Assembly (NCBI GenBank): GCA_900163555.1
Contig: FUHX01000004.1
Coordinates: 1-64,000, forward strand
Length of the DNA: 64,000 nucleotides
Direction of reading: 5' to 3'
Source: Actinomycetales bacterium JB111
GTDB lineage: Bacteria > Actinomycetota > Actinomycetes > Actinomycetales > Actinomycetaceae
The notes beneath the pieces are model-generated. The model saw only the letters and a list, made by a program, of their open reading frames with translations, had not been told where the DNA came from and did no database searches. Made by a program: the position numbers and the translations under genes. This document shows positions 53,722 to 62,564 of this stretch, in pieces (position 1 is the first letter of the stretch; the number at the start of each line of letters is the position of its first letter).

Positions 53722-55245
53722 CTAGAAGAAGCCCATCCGCTTCTCCGCGTAGCTGACGAGGAGGTTCTTCGTCTGCTGGTAGTGGTCGAGCATCATCAGG
53801 TGGTTCTCGCGGCCGATGCCGGAGCTCTTGTAGCCACCGAACGCGGCGCCCGCCGGGTACTGGTGGTAGGTGTTCGTCCAGACGCGACCAGCCTGGATCG
53901 TGCGGCCGGCGCGGTACATGGTGTCGCCGGAGCGGGACCATACGCCGGCGCCGAGGCCGTAGAGGGTGTCGTTGGCGATCGACATGGCGTCGTCGAAGCC
54001 GTCGAACGTGGTCACCGAGACGACCGGGCCGAAGATCTCCTCCTGGAAGATCCGCATGGAGTTCTTGCCCTCGAAGATCGTCGGGGTCACGTAGAAGCCC
54101 TCGGACAGCTCGCCGCCGAGGTCCGCGCGCTCGCCGCCGGTGAGGATCTTCGCGCCCTCCTGCTGGCCGATCTCCATGTAGGACATGATCTTCTCGAGCT
54201 GGTCGTTGCTCGCCTGGGCCCCGATCATCGTGTCCGTGTCGAGCGGGTGGCCCTGCTTGACGGCGCGGGTGCGCTCGATCGCGTCCCCGATGAACTGGTC
54301 GTAGATGTCGGCCGAGATGAGCGCGCGCGACGGGCAGGTGCAGACCTCACCCTGGTTGAGCGCGAACATCGTGAAGCCCTCGAGCGCCTTGTCGTAGTAG
54401 TCGTCCTTGGCCTGGGCGACGTCCGAGAAGAAGATGTTCGGGCTCTTGCCGCCGAGCTCGAGGGTGACCGGGATGATGTTCTGGCTGGCGTACTGCATGA
54501 TCAGACGGCCGGTGGTGGTCTCACCCGTGAACGCGATCTTGCGGATGCGCGGGTTGGACGCGAGCGGCTTGCCGGCCTCGGCGCCGAAGCCGTTGACGAT
54601 GTTGATGACGCCGGGGGGAAGAAGGTCCGCGATCTTCTCCATCAGGTAGAGGATCGAGGCCGGGGTCTGCTCCGCGGGCTTGAGGACCACCGCGTTGCCG
54701 GCGGCGAGCGCCGGGGCGAGCTTCCACACGGCCATGAGGATCGGGAAGTTCCACGGGATGATCTGGCCGACGACGCCGAGCGGCTCCTGGAAGTGGTAGG
54801 CCACCGTGTCGTTGTCGATCTGGGTGATCGACCCCTCCTGCGCGCGGATCGCCCCCGCGAAGTAGCGGAAGTGGTCGATGGCGAGCGGGATGTCGGCGGC
54901 GAGGGTCTCGCGGACCGGCTTGCCGTTCTCCCAGGTCTCGGCGACCGCGATCTCCTCGAGGTTCTCCTCGATGCGGTCCGCGATCTTGTTGAGGATGATG
55001 GCGCGCTCGGCGGCCGAGGTCTTCCCCCAGGCCGGCGCGGCCGCGTGCGCCGCATCGAGGGCCGCCTCGATGTCGTCGGCATCGCCGCGGGCGACCTCCG
55101 TGAAGGTCTTGCCGGTGACCGGGGAGGGGTTCTCGAAGTACTTGCCGTTGACCGGCGCCTTGTACTCACCGCCGATCCAGTGGTCGTACCGTTCGCGGTA
55201 GTTGACGATGCTTCCCTCGGTACCGGGGCTTGCGTAGACGGTCAT
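53722..55245 (-). CDS. aldehyde dehydrogenase (acetaldehyde-type)
   Basis: This 507-aa NAD(P)-dependent enzyme oxidises aldehydes to acids. Motifs: [41 protein letters not shown] with the catalytic Glu near 267, and the nucleophile Cys in [12 protein letters not shown] near 305. The extra Cys two residues later and the DUF779 neighbour are typical of the acetaldehyde/chloroacetaldehyde dehydrogenase (AldB/ExaC) group. The ATG at 55245 follows AAGGAG and begins the family N-terminus ([11 protein letters not shown]); an upstream extension would cross the palindrome. Confidence 0.94.
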   Translation of the reverse strand: MTVYASPGTEGSIVNYRERYDHWIGGEYKAPVNGKYFENPSPVTGKTFTEVARGDADDIEAALDAAHAAAPAWGKTSAAERAIILNKIADRIEENLEEIAVAETWENGKPVRETLAADIPLAIDHFRYFAGAIRAQEGSITQIDNDTVAYHFQEPLGVVGQIIPWNFPILMAVWKLAPALAAGNAVVLKPAEQTPASILYLMEKIADLLPPGVINIVNGFGAEAGKPLASNPRIRKIAFTGETTTGRLIMQYASQNIIPVTLELGGKSPNIFFSDVAQAKDDYYDKALEGFTMFALNQGEVCTCPSRALISADIYDQFIGDAIERTRAVKQGHPLDTDTMIGAQASNDQLEKIMSYMEIGQQEGAKILTGGERADLGGELSEGFYVTPTIFEGKNSMRIFQEEIFGPVVSVTTFDGFDDAMSIANDTLYGLGAGVWSRSGDTMYRAGRTIQAGRVWTNTYHQYPAGAAFGGYKSSGIGRENHLMMLDHYQQTKNLLVSYAEKRMGFF

Positions 55246-55271
55246 GAAAGGCGTCTCCTTCGCGTCGTGAT

Positions 55272-55301
55272 CCACATCGATGTGGTGTGTCCCAGAGCAT
55301 A
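55272..55301 (-). promoter_or_regulatory. promoter and palindromic operator of the aldehyde dehydrogenase gene
   Basis: CCACATCGATGTGG (55272-55285) is a perfect 14-bp palindrome 26 bases before the ATG. The minus-strand -10 box TATGCT (55296-55301) lies just upstream, so the site would be close to the transcription start. Confidence 0.65.
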
Positions 55302-55411
55302 GTCCTGGCACGGCTCAGCGGCAGTTCGAGGGCCGGTCCTGCACGGATGAGCAGATGGCCGGCAGGTGGTCGCGGCGGCGTGGTGGCGGACCCGGTGACC
55401 GGGGTACGCGG

Positions 55412-55502
55412 ACCCGGCCCGCGGCCGGGTGACGGGCTCGCGGGGCACGCACCGTCGTCGGGCGGCAACCCGGCCCGCGGCCGGGTGACGGGCTCGCGGG
55501 GC
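55412..55502. repeat. 35-bp direct repeat pair upstream of xthA
   Basis: Two identical 35-bp copies (55412-55446, 55468-55502) lie 56 bp apart, each with a hairpin CCCGGCC-CGC-GGCCGGG. They fill the gap between the divergent aldehyde dehydrogenase and exonuclease genes. Confidence 0.88.
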
Positions 55503-55521
55503 CCGTGTCGCCGTCGGGCGA

Positions 55522-55527
55522 TAGCCT
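55522..55527 (+). promoter_or_regulatory. -10 box of leaderless xthA
   Basis: TAGCCT is followed by six bases and the ATG at 55534; no ribosome site. Confidence 0.5.
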
Positions 55528-55533
55528 CGTGCC

Positions 55534-56316
55534 ATGCGCCTGACGACGTGGAACGTGAACTCCATCCGCACCCGGGTCGACCGGGTCATCGCCTTCCTCG
55601 AGCGCAGCGGGACCGACGTCCTCGCCATGCAGGAGCTGAAGTGCAAGCCGGAGCAGTTCCCGATGCAGGCCTTCACCGACGCCGGCTACGAGGTGGCCCT
55701 GCACGGCCTCAACCAGTGGAACGGCGTGGCCGTCGCGTCCCGGGTGGGCCTGGAGGACGTCCAGATCGGCTTCGGGGGCATGCCGTCGTTCGGGGAGCCG
55801 CTCGTCGAGGAGGCCCGGGCGCTCGGTGCCACGTGCGACGGGGTGACCGTGTGGAGCCTGTACGTGCCGAACGGGCGCGAGATCGACCACCCGCACTACG
55901 CCTACAAGCTCGAGTGGCTCGACCAGCTGAAGGACCGTGCGGCCGAGTGGATCGCCGCGGAACCGGAGAAGAAGATCGCGCTGGTGGGCGACTGGAACGT
56001 GGCGCCGCGGGACACCGACGTCTGGGACATGGCCGCGTTCGAGGGCAAGACCCACGTGACCGCACCCGAGCGGGCGGCGTTCAACGCGTTCGCCGACGCC
56101 GGCTACGCCGAGGTCACCCGCCAGTTCACGCCGGATGCCTACACGTACTGGGACTACCAGAAGCTGCGCTTCCCCAAGGGCGAGGGCATGCGCATCGACT
56201 TCGCCTACGCCTCCCCCGCGCTCGCGGCCGCCGTGACCGGCGCGCAGATCGACCGCGAGGAGCGCAAGGGCAAAGGCGCGTCCGACCACGCGCCGGTCAT
56301 CGTCGACATCGCTTAA
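55534..56316 (+). CDS. xthA: exodeoxyribonuclease III
   Basis: This 260-aa magnesium-dependent enzyme is an AP endonuclease and 3'-5' exonuclease in base excision repair. Motifs: TTWNVNSIRTR at 4-14, MQELK near 31 with the metal Glu, SLYVPNG, GDWNVAPRDTD near 152, and the final SDHAPVIVD. The length fits the family. Read as leaderless from TAGCCT. Confidence 0.95.
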   Translation: MRLTTWNVNSIRTRVDRVIAFLERSGTDVLAMQELKCKPEQFPMQAFTDAGYEVALHGLNQWNGVAVASRVGLEDVQIGFGGMPSFGEPLVEEARALGATCDGVTVWSLYVPNGREIDHPHYAYKLEWLDQLKDRAAEWIAAEPEKKIALVGDWNVAPRDTDVWDMAAFEGKTHVTAPERAAFNAFADAGYAEVTRQFTPDAYTYWDYQKLRFPKGEGMRIDFAYASPALAAAVTGAQIDREERKGKGASDHAPVIVDIA

Positions 56317-56408
56317 GTACGCGACACCCCGCCTGGATCGCGGCGCGACTGCCCGCACACCCCCGACGCGAGCTGCGGCGGGCGAGCGCGGACGTTCGGG
56401 GATCGCGG

Positions 56409-57221
56409 CTACGCGTCCAGCGCGGCCAGGATCTCGTCGCCGAGGTCCGCCCAGATGACGCCGTGGACGTCGGCGTCGAAGGGCTTCGCCCCGAGGAAGG
56501 CGGCGGCCGCGCCACGCTGCGGGTCGATCCACAGGTAGGAGCCGGACTGGCCGAAGTGGCCGAAGGTGCTCGCCGGGGCGGTGTGGGCCGTCCAGTGGGG
56601 CGACTTCGCCCCGCGGATCTCGAAGCCGAGTCCCCACAGGTTGTCGTCCTGGCGGCCGTACCCGGGGAGGATGCCACCGAGCCCGGGGAACGCCGGGCTC
56701 GTCGCCTCGGCGTGGAGCTCGGCCGAGACGAGCATCGGGTCGAGGAGCTCGAACCCGTAGGTCATGAGGTCGGCGACCGAGCCCGAGTAGCCGTGGGCGG
56801 GGCTGCCCTCGACGACGACGGACGTCAGGCCGAGCGGGTCGACGACCGACCGCCGGACCCAGTCGTCGAACGACTGCCCGACGCGCTCGGCGACGACCTG
56901 CGCGAGAGTCTCGAACCCGAGGTTCGAGTACACGCGGCGCCGGCCGGGCGCCTGGGTGACGCCGCCGTCGGTCATCGGCAGGCCGGAGGCATGCGCGAGG
57001 AGGTGGCGGACGGTCGACCCCTCAGGCCCGGCGGGGTCGTCGAGCGCAACGTGGCCGGCCTCGACCGCGACCAGGGTCGCGGTGGCCGACAGGAGCTTGG
57101 ACACCGACATCCACGGGTAGACGCGGTCCTCGTCGCCGTCGGCGGAGACCACGCCCGCGCCGGTCGCGACGATAAGAGAGGTGTCGAAGTCGAAGCGGTC
57201 CAGAGCCGGAAAGGTAGCCAC
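56409..57221 (-). CDS. serine hydrolase, beta-lactamase class C family
   Basis: This 270-aa protein resembles penicillin-binding/class C beta-lactamase-like hydrolases. The Ser-x-x-Lys motif is SVSK near residue 39 and Tyr-x-Asn is YSN near 98; the third motif may be FGQSGSYLW near 225. No signal peptide is seen, so it is probably cytoplasmic (an esterase or peptidase). It is about 100 residues shorter than typical class C enzymes. The GTG start is preceded by CACCCT plus GGGGCC, close to the sequence before purD and pyrE. Confidence 0.85.
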   Translation of the reverse strand: MATFPALDRFDFDTSLIVATGAGVVSADGDEDRVYPWMSVSKLLSATATLVAVEAGHVALDDPAGPEGSTVRHLLAHASGLPMTDGGVTQAPGRRRVYSNLGFETLAQVVAERVGQSFDDWVRRSVVDPLGLTSVVVEGSPAHGYSGSVADLMTYGFELLDPMLVSAELHAEATSPAFPGLGGILPGYGRQDDNLWGLGFEIRGAKSPHWTAHTAPASTFGHFGQSGSYLWIDPQRGAAAAFLGAKPFDADVHGVIWADLGDEILAALDA

Positions 57222-57245
57222 GGCCCCAGGGTGCCACGCATGCGT

Positions 57246-57304
57246 CGAGACACCTCGGTTCGACCGGTTTCCGGGCGGGAATCGTGGCGAACCGAGGTGT
57301 CTCG
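57246..57304. repeat. inverted repeat with 17-bp arms
   Basis: CGAGACACCTCGGTTCG (57246-57262) and its exact reverse complement (57288-57304) are separated by 25 bp. It lies between the serine hydrolase start and the clpB stop; it can terminate clpB transcription. No second copy seen in the window. Confidence 0.85.
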
Positions 57305-57418
57305 GCGAGGGGGATGCGGGGTGGCGGGTCGCGAGGCCCGTCTGGACGGCCCGACGACGACGCGCACCACGCCCGGGGCCGCGCGGCTCTCGCCGGGCGG
57401 CCCCGCAGCCAGGCGCCC

Positions 57419-60067
57419 TCAGGCCGCGCGCACCTCGAGTGAGGCGCCGTCCTCGGCGCGGTCCACGACCACGCCCGAGCCGTCCTGCACCTCACCCGCG
57501 AGCAGGAGCTTCGCGAGGCGGTCGCCGATCTCGCGCTGGACGAGCCGGCGCAGCGGCCGCGCGCCGTAGGCCGGGTCGAAGCCCTCGAGCGCGAGCCACT
57601 CGCGCGCTGCGGGCGTGACGTCGAGCCCGATGCGGCGGTCGGCGAGCCGGCGGCCGAGGTGGTCGACCTGCAGGTCGACGATCCGGCCGAGCTCGTCGAG
57701 CCCGAGAGCGTCGAACATGACCACGTCGTCGAGCCGGTTGAGGAACTCCGGCTTGAACGACGCGCGCACGACCTCCATCACGCGCTCGCGCCGCTGGTCG
57801 TCCGGGATCGCCTGGTCCACGAGGAACTGCGAGCCCAGGTTCGACGTGAGCACGAGGATGACGTTGCGGAAGTCCACCGTCCGGCCCTGGCCGTCGGTGA
57901 GGCGACCGTCGTCGAGCACCTGCAGGAGGATGTCGAACACCTCCGGGTGAGCTTTCTCCACCTCGTCCAGCAGCACCACCGTGTACGGGCGGCGCCGGAC
58001 GGCCTCGGTGAGCTGCCCGCCCTCCTCGTACCCGACGTACCCCGGAGGTGCCCCGACGAGACGCGAGACCGCGTGCTTCTCGGAGTACTCCGACATGTCG
58101 ATCCGCACCATGGCGCGCTCGTCGTCGAAGAGGAAGTCCGCGAGCGACTTCGCGAGCTCGGTCTTGCCGACGCCGGTGGGCCCGAGGAACAGGAACGACC
58201 CCGTTGGCCGGTCCGGGTCCGCGATCCCCGCGCGCGAGCGGCGCACCGCGTCCGAGACCGCGCGCACCGCGGCCTGCTGCCCGATGAGCCGGGAGGCGAT
58301 CTCGTCCTCCATGTCCAGCAGCTTCTCGGACTCGCCCTGGAGCAGGCGGCCGACCGGGATGCCCGTCCACGAGCCCACGACCTCGGCGATCTCCTCGGCG
58401 GAGACCTTGTCCGCGATCATCGGGCCCGACGACGAATCCGGCTTCCCGGAGCCGTCACCGCCGCCCGTGGTCCCGTCCGCGCCGGAGGCCTCCTCCTCGC
58501 TCTTGACGGCGGCGTCGAGGTCGGCCTGGACAGCGGGGATCTCGCCGTAGCGGATGCGCCCGGCGTCCTCGTAGCGGCCCTCGCGCTCGGCGAGCTCGGC
58601 CTTGGTGGTCAGCTCGTCGAGCCGGGCGCGCAGGTCACCGACCCGGTTGTGCCCGGCCTTCTCGGCCTCCCACCGTGCGGTGAGCCCGGCGAGCTCCTCG
58701 CGGCGGTCGGCGAGCTCGGCCCGCAGCGCCTCGAGGCGCTCGGCCGTGCCGGCGTCCGCGCCGCCGTCGAGGTTCTCGGCGAGGTAGGACTCCTCCATGC
58801 TCAGGCGGTCGACCTGGCGGCGCAGGACGTCGATCTCCTCCGGGGAGGAGTCGAGCTCCATGCGCAGCCGGGAGGCCGACTCGTCGACGAGGTCGATGGC
58901 CTTGTCGGGGAGCCTGCGGCCGGTGATGTAGCGGTCGGAGAGGGTCGCGGCCGCGACAAGTGCGCCGTCGGAGATCGTCACCTGGTGGTGCGCCTCGTAC
59001 TTCGGGGCGATGCCGCGCAGGATCGTGATCGTGTCCTCGACCGAGGGCTCGCCGACGAAGACCTGCTGGAAGCGGCGCTCGAGGGCCGGGTCCTTCTCGA
59101 TGTTCTCGCGGTACTCGTCCAGCGTGGTCGCGCCGACGAGCCGCAGCTCGCCGCGGGCCAGCATGGGCTTGAGCATGTTCGCGGCGTCCATCGAGCTGTC
59201 CCCGCCGGCGCCCGCGCCGACGACCGTGTGGAGCTCGTCGATGAAGGTGACGACCTCGCCGTCGGACTCCGCGATCTCCGCGAGGACCGACTTCAGGCGC
59301 TCCTCGAACTCACCCCGGTACTTCGCCCCCGCGACCATGCCGGCGATGTCGAGCGCGACGAGGCGCTTGCCCCGCAGCGACTCCGGGACGTCACCGTCCA
59401 CGATGCGCTGGGCGAGGCCCTCGACGACGGCGGTCTTGCCGACGCCGGGCTCGCCGATGAGGACGGGGTTGTTCTTCGTGCGGCGCGAGAGGACCTGGAC
59501 GACGCGACGGATCTCGGCGTCGCGGCCGACGACCGGGTCGAGCTTGCCCTCCCGGGCGCGCTCGGTGAGGTCGGAGCCGTACTTGGCAAGCGTCTGGAAG
59601 GAGCCCTCCGGGTCCGGGGACGTCACGGGGCGGTTGCCGCGGACGGCGGGCACGGCGGAGCGCAGCGCGTCGGCGGACGCGCCCGTGCTCTCGAGGATCT
59701 CGCGGGGGCCGTCGGTGGCGGCGAGACCGAGCAGGAGGTGCTCGGTCGAGACGTACTCGTCCCCGAGCGCGCCCGCCTCCTCCGTGGCGAGCGAGATTGC
59801 CGTGAGGAAGGCGCGGGAGGTCTGCGGCTGCTGCACGGAGCCGCCGGAGCTGTGGGGAAGCGCGGCCAGCGCGGCGTCCGCGCGGCGGGTGAGGTCGGCG
59901 CGGTCGGCCCCGACGGCCTCGAGGAGGGCGAGCGCGATCCCACCGTCCTGGTCGAGCAGCGCGCGCAGCAGGTGGGAGGGCTCGATCTGGGGGTTGCCCG
60001 CCGTCGTCGCGCGCTGCATGGCAGCGGCGACCGCTTCCTGCGACTTCGTCGTGAGCTTCGTGTCCAT
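57419..60067 (-). CDS. clpB: ATP-dependent chaperone ClpB
   Basis: This 882-aa disaggregase works with DnaK to resolve protein aggregates. Layout: N-terminal substrate domain (1-145), first AAA+ domain with GEPGVGKT near 200 and FIDELHTV near 270, coiled middle domain (~400-510), second AAA+ domain with GPTGVGKTE near 630 and LLDEVEKAH near 700, and a sensor/arginine region NRLDDVV. Between the middle domain and the second ATPase there is a Gly/Ser-rich insert of ~25 residues ([18 protein letters not shown]). The upstream HAIR motif predicts control by HspR. GAGGAG precedes the ATG. Confidence 0.96.
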   Translation of the reverse strand: MDTKLTTKSQEAVAAAMQRATTAGNPQIEPSHLLRALLDQDGGIALALLEAVGADRADLTRRADAALAALPHSSGGSVQQPQTSRAFLTAISLATEEAGALGDEYVSTEHLLLGLAATDGPREILESTGASADALRSAVPAVRGNRPVTSPDPEGSFQTLAKYGSDLTERAREGKLDPVVGRDAEIRRVVQVLSRRTKNNPVLIGEPGVGKTAVVEGLAQRIVDGDVPESLRGKRLVALDIAGMVAGAKYRGEFEERLKSVLAEIAESDGEVVTFIDELHTVVGAGAGGDSSMDAANMLKPMLARGELRLVGATTLDEYRENIEKDPALERRFQQVFVGEPSVEDTITILRGIAPKYEAHHQVTISDGALVAAATLSDRYITGRRLPDKAIDLVDESASRLRMELDSSPEEIDVLRRQVDRLSMEESYLAENLDGGADAGTAERLEALRAELADRREELAGLTARWEAEKAGHNRVGDLRARLDELTTKAELAEREGRYEDAGRIRYGEIPAVQADLDAAVKSEEEASGADGTTGGGDGSGKPDSSSGPMIADKVSAEEIAEVVGSWTGIPVGRLLQGESEKLLDMEDEIASRLIGQQAAVRAVSDAVRRSRAGIADPDRPTGSFLFLGPTGVGKTELAKSLADFLFDDERAMVRIDMSEYSEKHAVSRLVGAPPGYVGYEEGGQLTEAVRRRPYTVVLLDEVEKAHPEVFDILLQVLDDGRLTDGQGRTVDFRNVILVLTSNLGSQFLVDQAIPDDQRRERVMEVVRASFKPEFLNRLDDVVMFDALGLDELGRIVDLQVDHLGRRLADRRIGLDVTPAAREWLALEGFDPAYGARPLRRLVQREIGDRLAKLLLAGEVQDGSGVVVDRAEDGASLEVRAA

Positions 60068-60114
60068 TGGTCTCCTCGCTGTCGGGCTCGATGTCTGCCA
60101 GGTTCAACCTCTGT

Positions 60115-60141
60115 CAAGTTGAGTCTATTCCACTCAACTTG
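60115..60141. promoter_or_regulatory. HAIR operator (HspR-binding) upstream of clpB
   Basis: CAAGTTGAGT and ACTCAACTTG flank a seven-base spacer, close to the HAIR consensus CTTGAGT-N7-ACTCAAG (core TTGAGT-N7-ACTCAA at 60119-60137). It lies 48 bp before the ATG and should repress clpB until heat stress. The hspR gene is not in the window. Confidence 0.9.
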
Positions 60142-60249
60142 GGTTCGCTCGACGGAGCGTCGGTCACGTCGCGGGGCCCGTTCCGGCCGATCCTGGTTCA
60201 CCGCGCGGGCTCACCCATGGCGTGAGTATGGTGAGTCACACAGGGACCA

Positions 60250-60292
60250 AGTGCCCAGAACATCACGAGTTTTGCCCGAGAGACTGGGCACT
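60250..60292. other. inverted repeat upstream of the SipW operon
   Basis: AGTGCCCAG (60250-60258) and CTGGGCACT (60284-60292) are perfect 9-bp arms, 25 bp apart, in the ~300-bp gap between clpB and the secreted-protein operon. It may be a regulator site or a hairpin; no clear promoter can be placed nearby. Other parts of the gap show nothing. Confidence 0.5.
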
Positions 60293-60373
60293 CCGCCTCA
60301 CCACGTCGCCGTGCGATCCGGACGCACCCATTCCGCATCCGGGCTACCCCACGCTGCCTGAAAGGAACGATCC

Positions 60374-60907
60374 ATGTCCAAGAGGATGACCAAGGGTGCC
60401 CTCGCCGTCACGGCGGGAGTCGTGCTGCTGCTCGGAGGTGCAGGCACCTACGCGCTGTGGGAGGTCAACCAGCCGCTCGACGGAGCGGTGCAGGCGGGCG
60501 ACCTCGACCTGACCACCGGTGCCGCCACGTGGACGCTGAACGGCGAGGAGGTCACCTCGCCGGACACCCTGCGGGTCGTCCCCGGTGACGTGCTCACGGT
60601 CAGCCAGGAGCTCACCGTCACGGCGATCGGCGACTCGCTCCAGGCCCAGCTGAGCGTCGATGAGACCAGCCCGCTCGTCGATCCGTCGCTGGCCGAGTAC
60701 TTCGACGTCGACCTCACCGTCGACGCGCCGTGGGCCACCGACAACGGAGACGACACCTACGCGGTGGATCCGAGCGACACTCCGCAGGTCGTGGATGCCG
60801 ACGTGACCATCACGTTCGCCGAGAGCACGCCGGAGCGCCAGGGGGCGAACGCACAGCTCGACCTCGGCAACCTCGAGTTCACCCTCGAGCAGCTCGCCGG
60901 CAGCTGA
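60374..60907 (+). CDS. alternate-type (SipW-dependent) signal peptide secreted protein
   Basis: This 177-aa protein has an N-terminal signal of the SipW-dependent type: basic MSKRMTK, hydrophobic stretch, then GGAGTYALWEV and a downstream AGDLDL (residues ~20-47). The mature part is a Thr/Val/Asp-rich beta domain, like small biofilm or surface fibre subunits. It is the first gene of an operon that includes its probable signal peptidase. GAAAGGA precedes the ATG. A short hairpin over the next ribosome site follows it, which would make this the most abundant product. Confidence 0.85.
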   Translation: MSKRMTKGALAVTAGVVLLLGGAGTYALWEVNQPLDGAVQAGDLDLTTGAATWTLNGEEVTSPDTLRVVPGDVLTVSQELTVTAIGDSLQAQLSVDETSPLVDPSLAEYFDVDLTVDAPWATDNGDDTYAVDPSDTPQVVDADVTITFAESTPERQGANAQLDLGNLEFTLEQLAGS

Positions 60908-60909
60908 CC

Positions 60910-60932
60910 GGGGAGCGACACTGCTTCTCCCC
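60910..60932 (+). promoter_or_regulatory. hairpin covering the ribosome site of the second gene
   Basis: GGGGAG (60910-60915) pairs with CTCCCC (60927-60932) directly before the GTG at 60933, hiding the only Shine-Dalgarno-like stretch. It could lower translation of the second gene relative to the first. Confidence 0.5.
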
Positions 60933-61403
60933 GTGCTGCGATGGTCCGCGCTCGCCGTCGCCGTCACCGTGGTCCTCGTGATCGGCGGCGGCGCGCTGGC
61001 CCATGCCCTGTGGGCCGTCAGGGAACCGATGCCGGACGTCCGGATCACTGCCGGGGACTTCGACGCCACCGCCACGTGGGTGGCCGAGCCGGCGCCGGTC
61101 GGGCTCTTTCCCGGGGACACGGTCGACGGCGTGGCACAGGTGCGGCTCGACAGCAGCGCGAGCTGGGAGTACTCGGTCGAGCTCGCCGCCGGCGGACCGC
61201 TCGGCCCATACCTGGAGGTGATCTGGCAGCCGTCGTGCACCGGGCCGTTCCTCGGGCCAGGCGCCCGGAGCGGGACACCGTTGCCCGGCGGCTCGACGTC
61301 GCAGCTCTGCCTGGAACTCACCCTGTCCGAGGACGCTCCGTCCCACCTGCAGGGTGAGACCGCCGAGGTCGAGGTCGTCGTAACGGTGGAGCAGGTGGGG
61401 TGA
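60933..61403 (+). CDS. secreted protein with SipW-type signal
   Basis: This 156-aa protein has a hydrophobic N-terminus (ALAVAVTVVLVIGGGALAHALW) and the later AGDFDATATW, the same AG-D pattern that follows in the first gene. The mature part is acidic and probably beta-rich with two Cys. Start GTG at 60933 assigned with moderate certainty. It ends in a four-base overlap with the next gene. Confidence 0.75.
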   Translation: MLRWSALAVAVTVVLVIGGGALAHALWAVREPMPDVRITAGDFDATATWVAEPAPVGLFPGDTVDGVAQVRLDSSASWEYSVELAAGGPLGPYLEVIWQPSCTGPFLGPGARSGTPLPGGSTSQLCLELTLSEDAPSHLQGETAEVEVVVTVEQVG

Positions 61404-61903
61404 GCGTGCCGGTCAAGAACTCTCGCGGACGCGCACGCCTGCGACTCGCCACCGTGCTCGCGCTCGTCGCGCTGCTCGTCACCGGGCCGACTGTGGCCTG
61501 GTCCCTGTGGAGCACCGAGACGTCGGTGACGACGACGGCCACGGCCGGGGTGGTCACGCCGCCGAGCGGTCTCCGGTGCGACACGAGAAGCCTTCTCGGC
61601 CTGTTGCCGCGCGTCGAGCTGAACTGGCAACCTGCCGCGGGCCCGACACCCGAGGAGTACCGCGTCATCCTTTCGGACGGCACCAACTCGGCGAGGGTCG
61701 ACACGGTCGACGGCTCGACCACCACGGTCGATCTGACGGTGGACCTGCTGTCCGACGGCGTGGTGGGATGGCTCCTCGCGCTGATCACCGGTGGGGGACA
61801 GGCCATCGTGGCGATCGAGGCAGTTCATGAGTCCGGCTGGACGTCCGCGCAGACGAACTCCGTCCCTGTTCGACTCGCACCGACCGGTGTGCGTTGTGCG
61901 TAG
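61400..61903 (+). CDS. secreted protein with SipW-like signal and beta-sandwich domain
   Basis: This 167-aa protein has a signal peptide (LRLATVLALVALLVTGPTVA then WSLW, and a TATAG segment) similar to its neighbours. The mature domain (VELNWQPAAGPTPEEYRVIL, STTTVDLTVDLLS) resembles a fibronectin type III-like fold. Two Cys near the ends (LRCDT and VRCA) could bond. The GTG start overlaps the previous stop; it ends inside the signal peptidase start region. Confidence 0.75.
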   Translation: MSVPVKNSRGRARLRLATVLALVALLVTGPTVAWSLWSTETSVTTTATAGVVTPPSGLRCDTRSLLGLLPRVELNWQPAAGPTPEEYRVILSDGTNSARVDTVDGSTTTVDLTVDLLSDGVVGWLLALITGGGQAIVAIEAVHESGWTSAQTNSVPVRLAPTGVRCA

Positions 61904-62564
61904 CCGCCTGCGCGTCGTCGGCGCCGTCCTCAGTGCCGCGGCGCTCCTGCTGGCCGTGGGTATCGCACTGGCCACCGTCGTCGTCCCGCGGCTCATGGGC
62001 GCCAGCCCGTACACGGTCCTCACGGGCAGCATGCGGCCCACGTGGGAGCCGGGGACGCTGGTGATCGTCGACCCGGTCGACCCCGCCGCCGTCGAGGTCG
62101 GCGACGTGATCACCTTCCAGCTCGAGCCCGGCATCCCCGACGTCGCCACCCACCGCGTGGTCGGCGTGAACGTCACGAGCGACGGCCGGAACTTCGTCAC
62201 CCAGGGCGACGCCAACGCCTCCCCCGACGCGGATCCGGTGCTCCCCGAGCAGGTCCGCGGCCGGGTCGCGTACGCCGTGCCATGGATGGGTCACGTGAAC
62301 TCGGCGATCAACAGCGACACCCGCAGCGACCTCGTCGTTCTCGGCGCCGTGGTCCTCATCGGTTACGGCGCGTGGCAGCTGGGCTCCGGGATGCTGCTCC
62401 GACGGCGGGTCGCCGGCGAGAGCCGAGCCGACGGCGAGAGCCGGGACACCGCCGCGCAGCCGGACGGACACGGAAGCACGGACGGACAAGGAAGCACGGA
62501 CGGACAAGGAAGCACGGCAGGGCACGGAAGCACGGCCGAGCACGGCAGGAGGGACGCCGGATGA
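61896..62564 (+). CDS. sipW: signal peptidase I, SipW/archaeal (ER) type
   Basis: This 222-aa membrane protease has a hydrophobic anchor (VVGAVLSAAALLLAVGIALA), the catalytic Ser in TGSMRPTWEPG near 44, the VGDVITF block and THRVVGV with His in place of the usual Lys, followed by TQGDANASPD. This Ser-His type is the ER/SipW group that processes special signal peptides such as TasA. A second helix lies near 150-170, and the tail holds 6-residue repeats. The GTG at 61896 overlaps the upstream stop by 8 bp; a GTG at 61887 is also possible. It would cleave the three signals encoded upstream. Confidence 0.9.
   Translation: MRSRLRVVGAVLSAAALLLAVGIALATVVVPRLMGASPYTVLTGSMRPTWEPGTLVIVDPVDPAAVEVGDVITFQLEPGIPDVATHRVVGVNVTSDGRNFVTQGDANASPDADPVLPEQVRGRVAYAVPWMGHVNSAINSDTRSDLVVLGAVVLIGYGAWQLGSGMLLRRRVAGESRADGESRDTAAQPDGHGSTDGQGSTDGQGSTAGHGSTAEHGRRDAG
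62462..62533 (+). repeat. 18-bp tandem repeats in the sipW tail
   Basis: Four units of GGACGGACAAGGAAGCAC type encode GHGSTD/GQGSTD repeats near the end of SipW, in frame. Copy number may vary between strains. Confidence 0.85.
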
